Below, one piece after another: positions 33,239 through 41,114 of a stretch of DNA of 64,000 bases. The stretch lies in assembly GCF_900626135.1 (NCBI RefSeq), contig NZ_LR130785.1, forward strand, positions 1,149,241 to 1,213,240, written 5' to 3'. The translations under genes and the position numbers were made by a program. Position 1 is the first letter of the stretch; each line of letters starts with the position of its first letter. This DNA is from Senegalia massiliensis. GTDB lineage: Bacteria; Bacillota; Clostridia; Tissierellales; SIT17. The notes under the pieces are model-generated. The model worked only from the letters and a program-made list of their open reading frames with translations, had not been told where the DNA came from and ran no database searches.

Positions 33239-34841
33239 TATACTTAAGATTTTAGATAAGTTTAAGATATTATTTACAAAAGTGGGTATAGATTATTCTA
33301 TAATGAGAGAAATACTAAAGGTAAAACTTACTTTAGATACAAGAAGGGTATCTACTATAAATCAATCTAATGATAAGAGTACAGATGAAGATAAAAATCA
33401 ATTTTTACGCTCACTTCCAATATATCTTATATTTGGTATACCAATTATATTTTTTGTTATCATTGATATAAATTACTTATTTTCTATGAGTATAGTATTT
33501 GGGTTATTTATGTTTTTTATGATGACTGCTTTAGTATCAGATTTTTCATCTGTACTTTTAGATATAAGAGATAAAAATATAATACTTACAAAACCAGTAA
33601 ATAGCATTACACTTAATATGGCAAAAATACTACATATATTATATTATGTTTCCATGCTTACACTTGCATTAGTATTTCCATCACTTATAGTATCTTTATT
33701 TACAAAGGGAATAGTGTTTTTTCTTTTATATTTAGGTACAATAATATTCTTAGATCTATTTATAATAATGCTTACAGCACTATTATATCTATTAATACTT
33801 AAAGTATTTAGTGGGGAAAAATTAAAAGATATTATAAATTATGTACAAATAGCACTCACTATAGGAATTACACTTTCATATCAAGTTATTGGAAGACTTT
33901 TTGATGTATCAGAATTATTAGAAGTGAATTTCAATCCTACATGGTGGAGTGGGTTTTTACCACCAGTATGGTTTGCTTCTATATTTGAATTTTTAATTGG
34001 AGGTAGTAGAGATACACTTACATTTATTTATTCATCATTTGCAATAATAATACCAATTATTTCTATAATCATATATATAAAATTAATCCCAGCATTTGAA
34101 AGAAATCTTCAAAAGTTAAATGAAGAAGATACAAATACAAAAAGAAAGCACAGATTTACACATTTAATAAGTAATATTGTATGCAAAACAAAAGAGGAAA
34201 AAATACTTTTTAACTTTTCATCTAATATAATGAAAAATGAAAGAAACTTTAAACTTCGGGTATATCCAAACTTAGGGTTTAGTATAATATTTCCATTTAT
34301 AATGGCATTTTCTTCAGGAGAAGCTTCTATATTAACTATATATTTTGTAGGATTTTCATTTATAACAATACTTCAATTATTAAAGTATTCAGATAGCTAT
34401 AAGGCAGCTTGGATATATAAATTTTTTGAATTAGATGAGAATATTATATATAAAGGAGTACTTAAGTCTGTATTTATAAACTTAATAACACCCATATTCC
34501 TTCTAGTAAGTATAATATTTTTCTTAATAATAAGAGAAAATATATTGATAGATTTAATGATAGCTTATATTTCATTAAATTTAGGGTTATTATTAATGTT
34601 TATTACAGGAAATAAAACACTACCTTTTTCAGAAAAATTTGGTGCAGTCAAAGAAAAAGGTTCTATGTTAGATGGATTTCGTATGATATTTATATTAGGA
34701 GGATTATCCGTTATTCATTTGATAGTTGGAATGTTATCTTATGGAAAGTATATATATCTTGTATTAATTTTAATTATAAATATAGTGGTATGGAGAAAAA
34801 GTTTAAATCAAAAAGAAAATTATACTCAACAATATAATTGA
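33225..34841 (+). CDS. ABC-2 type exporter permease
   Basis: The protein (538 residues from ATG 33225) has at least twelve hydrophobic stretches, with a long charged segment between residues about 290 and 340. I choose the ATG at 33225 rather than the GTG at 33216 because the AGAGG ribosome site (33212-33216) has suitable spacing only to the ATG. It overlaps the 3' end of the ATPase gene by 14 bases and therefore is its membrane partner. Large permeases of this kind (YthQ/EcsB-like in size and topology) are encoded as single polypeptides. No specific substrate signal was found. Confidence 0.82.
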   Translation: MKEYNILKILDKFKILFTKVGIDYSIMREILKVKLTLDTRRVSTINQSNDKSTDEDKNQFLRSLPIYLIFGIPIIFFVIIDINYLFSMSIVFGLFMFFMMTALVSDFSSVLLDIRDKNIILTKPVNSITLNMAKILHILYYVSMLTLALVFPSLIVSLFTKGIVFFLLYLGTIIFLDLFIIMLTALLYLLILKVFSGEKLKDIINYVQIALTIGITLSYQVIGRLFDVSELLEVNFNPTWWSGFLPPVWFASIFEFLIGGSRDTLTFIYSSFAIIIPIISIIIYIKLIPAFERNLQKLNEEDTNTKRKHRFTHLISNIVCKTKEEKILFNFSSNIMKNERNFKLRVYPNLGFSIIFPFIMAFSSGEASILTIYFVGFSFITILQLLKYSDSYKAAWIYKFFELDENIIYKGVLKSVFINLITPIFLLVSIIFFLIIRENILIDLMIAYISLNLGLLLMFITGNKTLPFSEKFGAVKEKGSMLDGFRMIFILGGLSVIHLIVGMLSYGKYIYLVLILIINIVVWRKSLNQKENYTQQYN

Positions 34842-34903
34842 TAAAAATTCTCAATTATATTATAATGTTATTTGATCACAAAAAAGGAATTATTGGAGGA
34901 AAA

Positions 34904-36091
34904 ATGATAACAGAATACATACTAAAAAAAACATTAAAAAATGATAATTATAACAACAAATATACAAGAGAAAAAGTAGGTTATATTTCTGGGGTGGTAG
35001 GAGTAATTGTAAATACACTACTTGCAATATTAAAACTTGTAATAGGTATAATAATATCATCAATAGCTGTAACAGCAGATGCATTTAACAATTTATCAGA
35101 TGCAGCCTCTTCCATTATGACAATAGTAGGATTTAAACTTTCAAACACACCACCTGATAAAAATCATCCCTATGGTCATGGAAGAGTAGAACATATAACA
35201 ACACTTACTATTGCAATACTTATAATGTTTGTAGGAGTTCAATTTGTAAAATCATCATTTGATAGAATAATTGATCCAAAACCAGTAGAATTTAGATTAT
35301 TATTATTTGTATTTCTTATTATATCTATTGTAGTAAAATTATGGTTGAGTTCATTTAACAAATATTTAGGTAAAAAAATAAAATCTAATGCTCTAAAAGC
35401 AGTATCAATAGATTCACTTTGGGATTCACTTGTAACACTTATAGTAGTATTATCACTTGCATTATCATTTGTAACTGACTTTCCTATAGATGGATATATT
35501 GGTATAATTGTAGCAATTATGATTTTTTATTCAGGATTTACCCTTATAAAAGAAGCAGTAAGTGAACTTATAGGAGAAGCTCCAAGTGAAGATTTAATAG
35601 AAAAAATATTAGAAGGAGTATTATCATATGATAATATATTAGGGGTACATGATTTAAAAGTACATCAATATGGAGCAGGAAAAACAATGGCTACAATTGA
35701 TGCAGAAATACCACCTGATATAGACGTAGTTACAATTCATAATATAATAGACCAAGCTGAAAGAGAACTAGGAGAAAAATATGATATTGATCTTGTTATT
35801 CATATGGATCCAATAGGTCTAGAAACAGAAACAAGAGAAAAAATAATAGAGGAAATAAGAAAAGAATTGAAAGATAATTACCTTATAAATTCAATACATG
35901 ATTTTAATATAATAGATAATGGTAATTATAAATATATTATATTTGATGTATCACTTGATGGTAATAAAATAGGAAAGAATTTTTCTGAAGAAGAATTTAA
36001 AAACGATTTAATAGATGTTATTAAGAATATAGATAGAGATTTCTATTGTAAAATAAATATAACAATAGATTATCAAGATATTATTAGATAA
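34904..36091 (+). CDS. Cation diffusion facilitator (CDF) exporter
   Basis: From ATG 34904 the protein is 395 residues. TTGGAGGAAAA lies 4 bases before this ATG, while the upstream in-frame ATG at 34838 has no ribosome site, so the longer form is unlikely. The core is typical CDF: VTADAFNNLSDAASS near residue 52 (metal-binding Asp/Asp), HPYGHGRVEHITTL near 81, and AVSIDSLWDSLVT near 167. A C-terminal cytoplasmic domain follows, with a duplicated or extended tail beyond the usual 90 residues. It exports divalent metal such as Mn2+, Fe2+ or Zn2+; the N-terminal metal site with Asn may hint at Mn/Fe, but this is uncertain. It lies 63 bases after the ABC permease. Confidence 0.88.
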   Translation: MITEYILKKTLKNDNYNNKYTREKVGYISGVVGVIVNTLLAILKLVIGIIISSIAVTADAFNNLSDAASSIMTIVGFKLSNTPPDKNHPYGHGRVEHITTLTIAILIMFVGVQFVKSSFDRIIDPKPVEFRLLLFVFLIISIVVKLWLSSFNKYLGKKIKSNALKAVSIDSLWDSLVTLIVVLSLALSFVTDFPIDGYIGIIVAIMIFYSGFTLIKEAVSELIGEAPSEDLIEKILEGVLSYDNILGVHDLKVHQYGAGKTMATIDAEIPPDIDVVTIHNIIDQAERELGEKYDIDLVIHMDPIGLETETREKIIEEIRKELKDNYLINSIHDFNIIDNGNYKYIIFDVSLDGNKIGKNFSEEEFKNDLIDVIKNIDRDFYCKINITIDYQDIIR

Positions 36092-36124
36092 AACTTTGAA
36101 GATACTGTCTTCAAAGTTTTTTAT
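36090..36124 (+). terminator. Terminator after CDF gene
   Basis: AAAACTTTGAAGA (36090-36102) pairs with TCTTCAAAGTTTT (36108-36120), followed by TT. Confidence 0.88.
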
Positions 36125-36193
36125 ACTTAATTTTTAAAATAGTGAAATTTATTCATATTAATAAAAATATAATTTGTTAATTAATAAAGTTAA

Positions 36194-36222
36194 TTGCTTA
36201 CAATACTAATTTTTGTTATAAT
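36194..36222 (+). promoter_or_regulatory. Promoter of the LytTR two-component operon
   Basis: TTGCTT (36194-36199), a 17-base spacer and TATAAT (36217-36222) form a near-consensus housekeeping promoter 47 bases before the response-regulator ATG. Confidence 0.6.
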
Positions 36223-36268
36223 TTGTATGATGATATAGATTAATGTTTAACAAAAGGGGATAGCTGTT

Positions 36269-36970
36269 ATGAGTAAAATATTAATCGTAGAAGATAACGA
36301 ATTAATTAGAAATTCAATAATAAAAATAATAAGAGAAATAGATGATTGCATAGAAATAATATCTACAGAATATTCATCTAAAGCTCTTGATATTTCTATA
36401 ATAAATAACATAGATATATTCATATTAGATATAGGCTTAAAAGATTACTCAGGTATTAAACTGGGACAAGAGCTAAGAAAATTAAATAAATACATAGTTA
36501 CTCCTATAATATTTATAACAGCTATGATAAATGAAGAACTAGAAGCATTTAGAGAGATTCATTCCTATGCTTTCATTACAAAGCCTTTTAAGAAAGAGAA
36601 AGTAAAGAATATTCTTGCTCCTGTTATACAAAGTTTCACAGGAAATGAACAAGAAAATAATTTAACTATAAATCAAAAAGAAGAAACATATATTATACCA
36701 ATGAACGAAATAATTTATATAGAAGCACAACTTAAAAGAATATATATACATACTTTAAACGATGAATATGAAATTAAGACCTATACATTGAATAAATTGA
36801 GTCAAGAATTAAATGATAATTTTATGAGAGTCCATAGATCTTATATTATAAATAAAAAATATATCACTAAAATAGATAGAACTAAATGGGTTTTACATTT
36901 AAAGAATATTACTAGATATATGCCTGTAAGCAGAAAATATAAAAATCAATTAATGGAGTTATTACAATGA
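36269..36970 (+). CDS. AgrA-like response regulator with LytTR domain
   Basis: The 233-residue protein has a receiver domain (residues 1-125) with VEDNE at the acidic pocket, the phospho-accepting Asp in IFILDIGLKD (about 55), Thr in IFITA and Lys in FITKPFKK. The LytTR DNA-binding domain (about 130-233) shows IYIEAQLKRIYIHTL, the FMRVHRSYIINKKYI core and YMPVSRKYK. Its 3' end overlaps the kinase gene by 4 bases (ATGA). AgrA-like regulators normally activate genes for peptide pheromones or bacteriocins. The AAAGGGGATAG ribosome site and a near-consensus promoter support autonomous expression. Confidence 0.92.
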   Translation: MSKILIVEDNELIRNSIIKIIREIDDCIEIISTEYSSKALDISIINNIDIFILDIGLKDYSGIKLGQELRKLNKYIVTPIIFITAMINEELEAFREIHSYAFITKPFKKEKVKNILAPVIQSFTGNEQENNLTINQKEETYIIPMNEIIYIEAQLKRIYIHTLNDEYEIKTYTLNKLSQELNDNFMRVHRSYIINKKYITKIDRTKWVLHLKNITRYMPVSRKYKNQLMELLQ

Positions 36971-38241
36971 CATTGTTTGAATCATTTATATTATCTATTT
37001 TTGATGTTTTAGGATTTATAATTATTTCCTTGGGGTTAATTAGAGAAGAAAATCAGTATAAATTATTTAAAAAATCACTTATTTATGTTTTTTTATATTC
37101 TCTAATTATTTCAGTTATAGAAATTATTATTCCTATTGAATATATTCCAATTTTTGTTCTTATAATGATATATATTGTTATATATTTAACTTATAGGAAG
37201 GGTTTAGTATTTACATTTAAAATTTGGTTTCTATCTACTATATTAATATTAACTATGCAATATATATCATTAATAATTTTAAATATAATTATTGGTAATA
37301 TAGAATATGAGTTTTTTTATGGATTAATTTCTCAGATAATATTTATTTTTATAGTGATATTTACTTTTTATAAGATTAAAATACATGTATTATTAACATA
37401 TATAAATCAACAAAAGAAAATTGCTATAATTTTATTAGCAAATATATTTATGATTTTAATTATTATTTTAATGTATTGGAGATTAGATATAGATAATTTA
37501 TTAAATAATTTTCTTGATCTTTCTATTTTATCTTTAAGTATAATATTTATATATTTTATAGTAATTAAAAATGGTATAAGAAATGAATATGAAGCTAGAG
37601 AACTAGAAATGTATAAGAGAAATTTGCCCATTATAGATAATCTAATTAGTGAGGTAAGAAGAAAGCAACATGAGTTTGACAATTATATCCAAGCTATAAA
37701 CTCAATTATATATTCTAATAGTAATAATAATGAAGTAGTTGAATCTCTTAAACAATATACTTCAGAAATTGAAAATATAAATGATTTAGGAAATCTTATA
37801 AAATTAAAAGATAAAATATTAGCAGGCTTTTTGTTCAGTAAACAAAAAGAATCAGAAAAAAATAATATTCAATTTAACATTTTGATAGAAAATCCTATGA
37901 TATATACAAAATTAAAAAGCTATGAATTGATTCAAGTATTAGGAAATTTAATTGATAATGCATTTGAAACAGAAGTAGAAGACAATGTAGTTGTAGTGAA
38001 ATTTCTAAGAAAATATGGTAATGATATTATAGAAGTTAGTAACAAACATCCTAAAGTAGAAAAAGAAAAAATAGAAAAATTCTTTGAAAAAGAATTCTCC
38101 ACTAAAAAGAAAAAGGGTAGGGGATACGGTCTTTATAATGTAAAAAAGAGATTAAATAAATATAATATAAGAATTTTAGTTGAAAATGAATATAGGAATG
38201 AATATACTTCTAATTTCATTAAATTTAGGATTATGTTTTAA
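36967..38241 (+). CDS. AgrC-like sensor histidine kinase (GHKL type)
   Basis: The 424-residue protein has about six membrane helices in the first 210 residues, as in pheromone-sensing AgrC/ComD kinases. A dimerisation segment follows with the H-box histidine in RRKQHEFDNYIQ (about 236). The GHKL ATPase domain has the N-box IQVLGNLIDNAFE (about 322) and a G-box region KGRGYGLYNVKKRL (about 382). The kinase should phosphorylate the upstream-encoded LytTR regulator. No intact agrB or agrD accompanies it; a possible agrD relic lies on the opposite strand just downstream. The operon ends in a 40-bp perfect palindrome. Confidence 0.92.
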   Translation: MTLFESFILSIFDVLGFIIISLGLIREENQYKLFKKSLIYVFLYSLIISVIEIIIPIEYIPIFVLIMIYIVIYLTYRKGLVFTFKIWFLSTILILTMQYISLIILNIIIGNIEYEFFYGLISQIIFIFIVIFTFYKIKIHVLLTYINQQKKIAIILLANIFMILIIILMYWRLDIDNLLNNFLDLSILSLSIIFIYFIVIKNGIRNEYEARELEMYKRNLPIIDNLISEVRRKQHEFDNYIQAINSIIYSNSNNNEVVESLKQYTSEIENINDLGNLIKLKDKILAGFLFSKQKESEKNNIQFNILIENPMIYTKLKSYELIQVLGNLIDNAFETEVEDNVVVVKFLRKYGNDIIEVSNKHPKVEKEKIEKFFEKEFSTKKKKGRGYGLYNVKKRLNKYNIRILVENEYRNEYTSNFIKFRIMF

Positions 38242-38254
38242 TAGAAAATTTTAT

Positions 38255-38298
38255 AAATATTGAGGCTGCTATAGCTATAGCAGCCTCAATATTTATAT
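38255..38298. terminator. Perfect 40-bp palindromic terminator
   Basis: Both arms of 20 bases (38255-38274 and 38275-38294) are fully complementary, with the core GAGGCTGCTATAG. T-rich sequence on both sides makes it usable in both directions. Confidence 0.9.
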
Positions 38299-38313
38299 TA
38301 AAGAGAAAAATCA

Positions 38314-38460
38314 TTAAGTGTTAATATTCTTATCTAATATTTCAGAAGTTTTGGGTTCACTCCATAAATATGAAGTTCTAAAGACTAAATCTACAGATGA
38401 CATTTTTTACTCTTTAGAAATGTTATTTATACCGATTAGATTACTATTTATCCATTTCAT
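38314..38460 (-). pseudogene. Possible decayed agrD (cyclic-peptide pheromone precursor)
   Basis: On the minus strand a 49-codon frame runs from ATG 38460 to TAA 38316-38314 with one internal TAA at 38409-38407 (codon 18). The intact part starts at ATG 38403 (29 residues) and contains TSYLWSEPKTSEILDK. The order aromatic/small ring residues, then (E)PK-x-x-EL/IL, resembles the C-terminal half of AgrD-like precursors, which end in a ring followed by a PK-x-P-x-x-L tail. The ring Cys and the Pro are missing, and there is no good ribosome site. It lies next to the AgrA/AgrC-like pair. I read it as a relic; it could be chance similarity. Confidence 0.3.
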
Positions 38461-38556
38461 ATGTACAAGTTATTTTTAAATTGGTAAGATATGTCTAGAT
38501 AAGAAATTAAAAGCTATATAATTGTTTATAGTTAAGATGTAAAAAGGAACAAATAT

Positions 38557-38706
38557 AAAGGGGATAGTTAAAGGGACAGAAAAATTAGGACTATAATCTA
38601 AACCAATAAGAGTAGATAGACAAGCTTTTATGAGTAAATTTGCCATGCCAGCAATAGCTCATATAATTAACGATAGTATTAAATATAATATATTATCATT
38701 TTTATA
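38557..38706 (+). pseudogene. Possible relic of a MATE-type transporter N-terminus
   Basis: After AAAGGGG (38557-38563), a frame with no usable start and one internal TAA (38594-38596) reads KGTEKLGL, stop, then SKPIRVDRQAFMSKFAMPAI and AHIINDSIKYNI before a TAG at 38704-38706. The order GTE..LG, then KFAxPAI..xIN, is like the start of MATE exporters, but no further homologous helices follow. Similarity is weak and judged by eye. Confidence 0.25.
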
Positions 38707-38727
38707 GCATTTATAATATATCAATAC

Positions 38728-38988
38728 TTGAATTATATTAAATTAAATCTTTTTTACAAAGATAATAAATTAGCTAATAAAGTATATTTTAGAGATGGTA
38801 TTTTATTTACAATTGGATTATCTATTTTATATGTATCTGAAGCTATAATTTATATAAATATGAGTGGATTTAATATAATGACCTTTATATTTTCAGCTTT
38901 ATTTATTTTACCTTCTATTTTAACAAATAAAATGATTTCTAAAGAATTCCATACAGTTAATAAAGATATACTTGAAAATAAAAGGTAG
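38728..38988 (+). CDS. Small membrane protein of unknown function, possibly 5'-truncated
   Basis: The 86-residue frame starts at a TTG with no ribosome site and is open upstream to a stop at 38686-38688, so it may be the remaining end of a longer gene. It has two clear hydrophobic segments (LFTIGLSILYVSEAIIYI and FNIMTFIFSALFILPSIL) and a charged tail ending ENKR. It lies in the decayed region behind the AgrC-like kinase, ahead of further tiny membrane ORFs. I do not recognise a family. Confidence 0.4.
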   Translation: MNYIKLNLFYKDNKLANKVYFRDGILFTIGLSILYVSEAIIYINMSGFNIMTFIFSALFILPSILTNKMISKEFHTVNKDILENKR

Positions 38989-39027
38989 GTTAATTTTTTA
39001 TAAAAGCTTAATATAGGTGGTATTTGA

Positions 39028-39186
39028 ATGAAAAAGAATAATTATGATATATTTTTTAAATTGTTTCTAATAGTATTAATAATAATTTCTTCAATTACTC
39101 TACAATCTAGACTTAAATTATTAATTTTATTTCTTCCATTGTATTTGATAGTCGAATATTTGATAAAAGATAGGACTAGAAAGTAG
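39028..39186 (+). CDS. Small membrane peptide (52 residues)
   Basis: An ATG preceded by AGGTGG (spacing 8) opens a 52-residue ORF that ends at TAG 39184-39186. Residues 10-44 are nearly all hydrophobic (LFLIVLIIISSITL, LLILFLPLYLIVEYLI), flanked by KKNN at the start and KDRTRK at the end. This is a two-helix or one long hairpin membrane peptide. The strong ribosome site and absence of stops support a real gene. Function unknown; small hydrophobic proteins next to LytTR systems can be bacteriocin immunity or accessory factors. Confidence 0.5.
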   Translation: MKKNNYDIFFKLFLIVLIIISSITLQSRLKLLILFLPLYLIVEYLIKDRTRK

Positions 39187-39236
39187 TATGAAATATGATA
39201 GAGAGGATTTAAATTAATAGAATATGGAGGCCAATC

Positions 39237-39395
39237 ATGAAAAAGAGTGATATAATTTTTATTCCTTATATTGGATTTTTAGCTTTGATAGCTCCAGAGC
39301 CATTTATTCCAAGAGCAATTGTAGTCATAGGTGGAGTTGTGCTTTATAACTTTATATATGATTTAATAGAAAAAAGAAAAAACACTCGAGACTAA
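39237..39395 (+). CDS. Small membrane peptide (52 residues)
   Basis: ATG 39237 has GGAGG at 39226-39230 (spacing 6). The 52-residue product starts MKKSDIIFIPYIGFLALIAP, has a second hydrophobic segment (AIVVIGGVVLYNFIYDLI) and ends EKRKNTRD. It has the same length and similar layout as the ORF at 39028, so the two may be distant duplicates. A terminator overlaps its last codons, which supports a transcribed unit covering both small genes. Confidence 0.5.
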   Translation: MKKSDIIFIPYIGFLALIAPEPFIPRAIVVIGGVVLYNFIYDLIEKRKNTRD

Positions 39396-39416
39396 AAAGT
39401 TTGGAGTGTTTTTATA
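39377..39416 (+). terminator. Terminator after paired small membrane ORFs
   Basis: AAAAAACACTC (39377-39387) pairs with GAGTGTTTTT (39404-39413) across a 16-base loop and runs on into T. It overlaps the end of the 52-residue ORF. Confidence 0.72.
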
Positions 39417-39527
39417 CTCAAATTGTCATTCATACTGATAAAAGTGTTGTTCGTCCATTATCTATTGTAAAATATATATCAATATAATATTATGACTATA
39501 TATAGGAAAAATAAGGATGTGCTAAAT

Positions 39528-39623
39528 TTGAATTTTAAAAATCACGATATCATAAGTATTCTAATAAAGTTATTAAGCATATTTGCAGTATTTCTATTGG
39601 TTATATTTATATTCTATCTGTAA
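39528..39623 (+). CDS. Very small membrane peptide (31 residues)
   Basis: TTG 39528 (or in-frame GTG 39519) follows AAGGA at 39513-39517. The peptide has a polar start (NFKNHD) and one hydrophobic helix (IISILIKLLSIFAVFLLVIF) to its end. The DNA around it (39417-39738) shows no other gene. Single-helix peptides of this size can be toxins or membrane-complex subunits, but the ribosome site is weak and this may be spurious. Confidence 0.3.
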   Translation: MNFKNHDIISILIKLLSIFAVFLLVIFIFYL

Positions 39624-39738
39624 AATACATTATATTACAATTATATTAAAAAGATAACAAATTAAAGGAATAATGGAATAATTATAGAATTAATATATAG
39701 TGATAAATTATTAATGAAAATTAAAGGAGTGTATTGGG

Positions 39739-40416
39739 ATGAATGAAGAAAATGAAAGAGAATTAATGATGGAGAATGAGAAAGCTAGCTTAGTACAAAA
39801 AATTAAATGGTACATAATAAAGCCCAGTAGGTTTTTTGAGAAATTTAAAGAAAAACCTAAAGCTTTAATTCATTTTATAATGATTTTTATTTTAACTGCA
39901 ATTGCTTCTATAATTACATCTTCTAAAACTGAAGATATAGCAAATCAACTTCCAGAAGGCATGTCAGCAGATCAAATAGAATTAACTAGAGGCATCAATG
40001 AATTTATAAAATCACCTATAGCTATTGTGATTACAGTATTTGTAACTGTTCTAGTAACTTATTTCTTCTTTGCTTTATTTAGATACATATTTACTAAGTT
40101 ATTTAAAGGTGAGGTAACTTTTAAAGAAATGTTTGGATTAGTTTTAGTTACATCTTATCCTGTAGCAATAGGGGGAATATTAACAAGTATTATTTCTGAT
40201 CCAGTTGTAACAAGTGATCTAATGGATAGCATATTAAATAAGGTTAACATTTGGTCTATTTGGCAATTAGTTCTTTTAATTATAGGTATAAAAGTGATGT
40301 TTAATTTATCAATGAAAAAAAGTCTAATAATAAATGTGGGAATATTTATTGTTACTACATTATTTATAGTAGGTAGTGCTATTATAAGTAGCAATTTAAA
40401 CAATATGGTTCAGTAA
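39739..40416 (+). CDS. YIP1-family membrane protein
   Basis: The 225-residue protein has a polar N-terminus with IKWYIIKPSRFFEKFKEKPK, the usual opening of bacterial YIP1/DUF1282 proteins, and then five hydrophobic helices (about 47-65, 93-112, 130-155, 172-188, 198-215). In bacteria these are poorly understood membrane proteins, often encoded beside ABC exporters. That is the case here: the ATPase gene starts 10 bases after its stop, so it is likely part of the MacB-type system that follows. AAAGGAGTGTATTGGG precedes the ATG. Confidence 0.82.
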   Translation: MNEENERELMMENEKASLVQKIKWYIIKPSRFFEKFKEKPKALIHFIMIFILTAIASIITSSKTEDIANQLPEGMSADQIELTRGINEFIKSPIAIVITVFVTVLVTYFFFALFRYIFTKLFKGEVTFKEMFGLVLVTSYPVAIGGILTSIISDPVVTSDLMDSILNKVNIWSIWQLVLLIIGIKVMFNLSMKKSLIINVGIFIVTTLFIVGSAIISSNLNNMVQ

Positions 40417-40426
40417 AGGTGATTTA

Positions 40427-41113
40427 GTGGAAAATATAATAGAACTTAAAAATGTATCACAGCATTATAAGATGGGAAAAAGCATAGTAAAGGCACTTGA
40501 TGAGGTAGATTTAAATATAATTAAAGGGGAACTTACAGCATTAATAGGTCCTTCTGGATCAGGAAAGTCTACATTATTAAATGTGACAGGAGGATTAGTG
40601 AAATCTACAAAAGGTAAAGTTAAAATTAAAAATAAAGATATTACAAATTACTCTGAAAATGATTTATGTTTATTTCGTAGAAATAATATAGGTTTTATAT
40701 TTCAATCCTTTAATTTAAACCCTACATTATCAGCTCTTGAAAATGTGATGATGCCTCTTATATATGCAAGAGTGAAACAAGATAAAAGAAAAGATATGGC
40801 AACTCATGCTTTAAAACTTGTAGGATTAGATGATAGAAAGAGTCATAAACCTGGTGAATTATCAGGAGGGCAACAGCAAAGAGTGAGTATTGCCAGGGCA
40901 ATTGTAAATAATCCTGAAATAGTTTTATGTGATGAGCCTACGGGAAATTTAGATTCAGAAACAGGTAAGGAAATATTATCTCTTATAACTAAAATGAATA
41001 AAGAAAATAAAGTTACTTTTATTATTGTAACTCATGATATAAATGTTGCAAATAATTGTGATAGAATCATATCTATTCATGATGGAAAAATAATAAAAGA
41101 TGAAAGGAAATGA
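40427..41113 (+). CDS. ABC transporter ATP-binding protein (MacB/LolD type)
   Basis: The 228-residue ATPase starts at GTG behind AAAGGTGA. It shows Walker A GPSGSGKSTLLN (near residue 39), FIFQSFNLNPTLSALENV (Q-loop region), the signature LSGGQQQRVSIARAI (near 143), Walker B IVLCDEPTGNLD and the switch His in IVTHD. These are the marks of the MacB/LolD branch, which works with FtsX-like permeases; such a permease is encoded at 42014. Such systems export peptides or lipoproteins or act as mechanotransmitters. It overlaps the next gene region closely. Confidence 0.94.
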   Translation: MENIIELKNVSQHYKMGKSIVKALDEVDLNIIKGELTALIGPSGSGKSTLLNVTGGLVKSTKGKVKIKNKDITNYSENDLCLFRRNNIGFIFQSFNLNPTLSALENVMMPLIYARVKQDKRKDMATHALKLVGLDDRKSHKPGELSGGQQQRVSIARAIVNNPEIVLCDEPTGNLDSETGKEILSLITKMNKENKVTFIIVTHDINVANNCDRIISIHDGKIIKDERK

Positions 41114-41114
41114 T

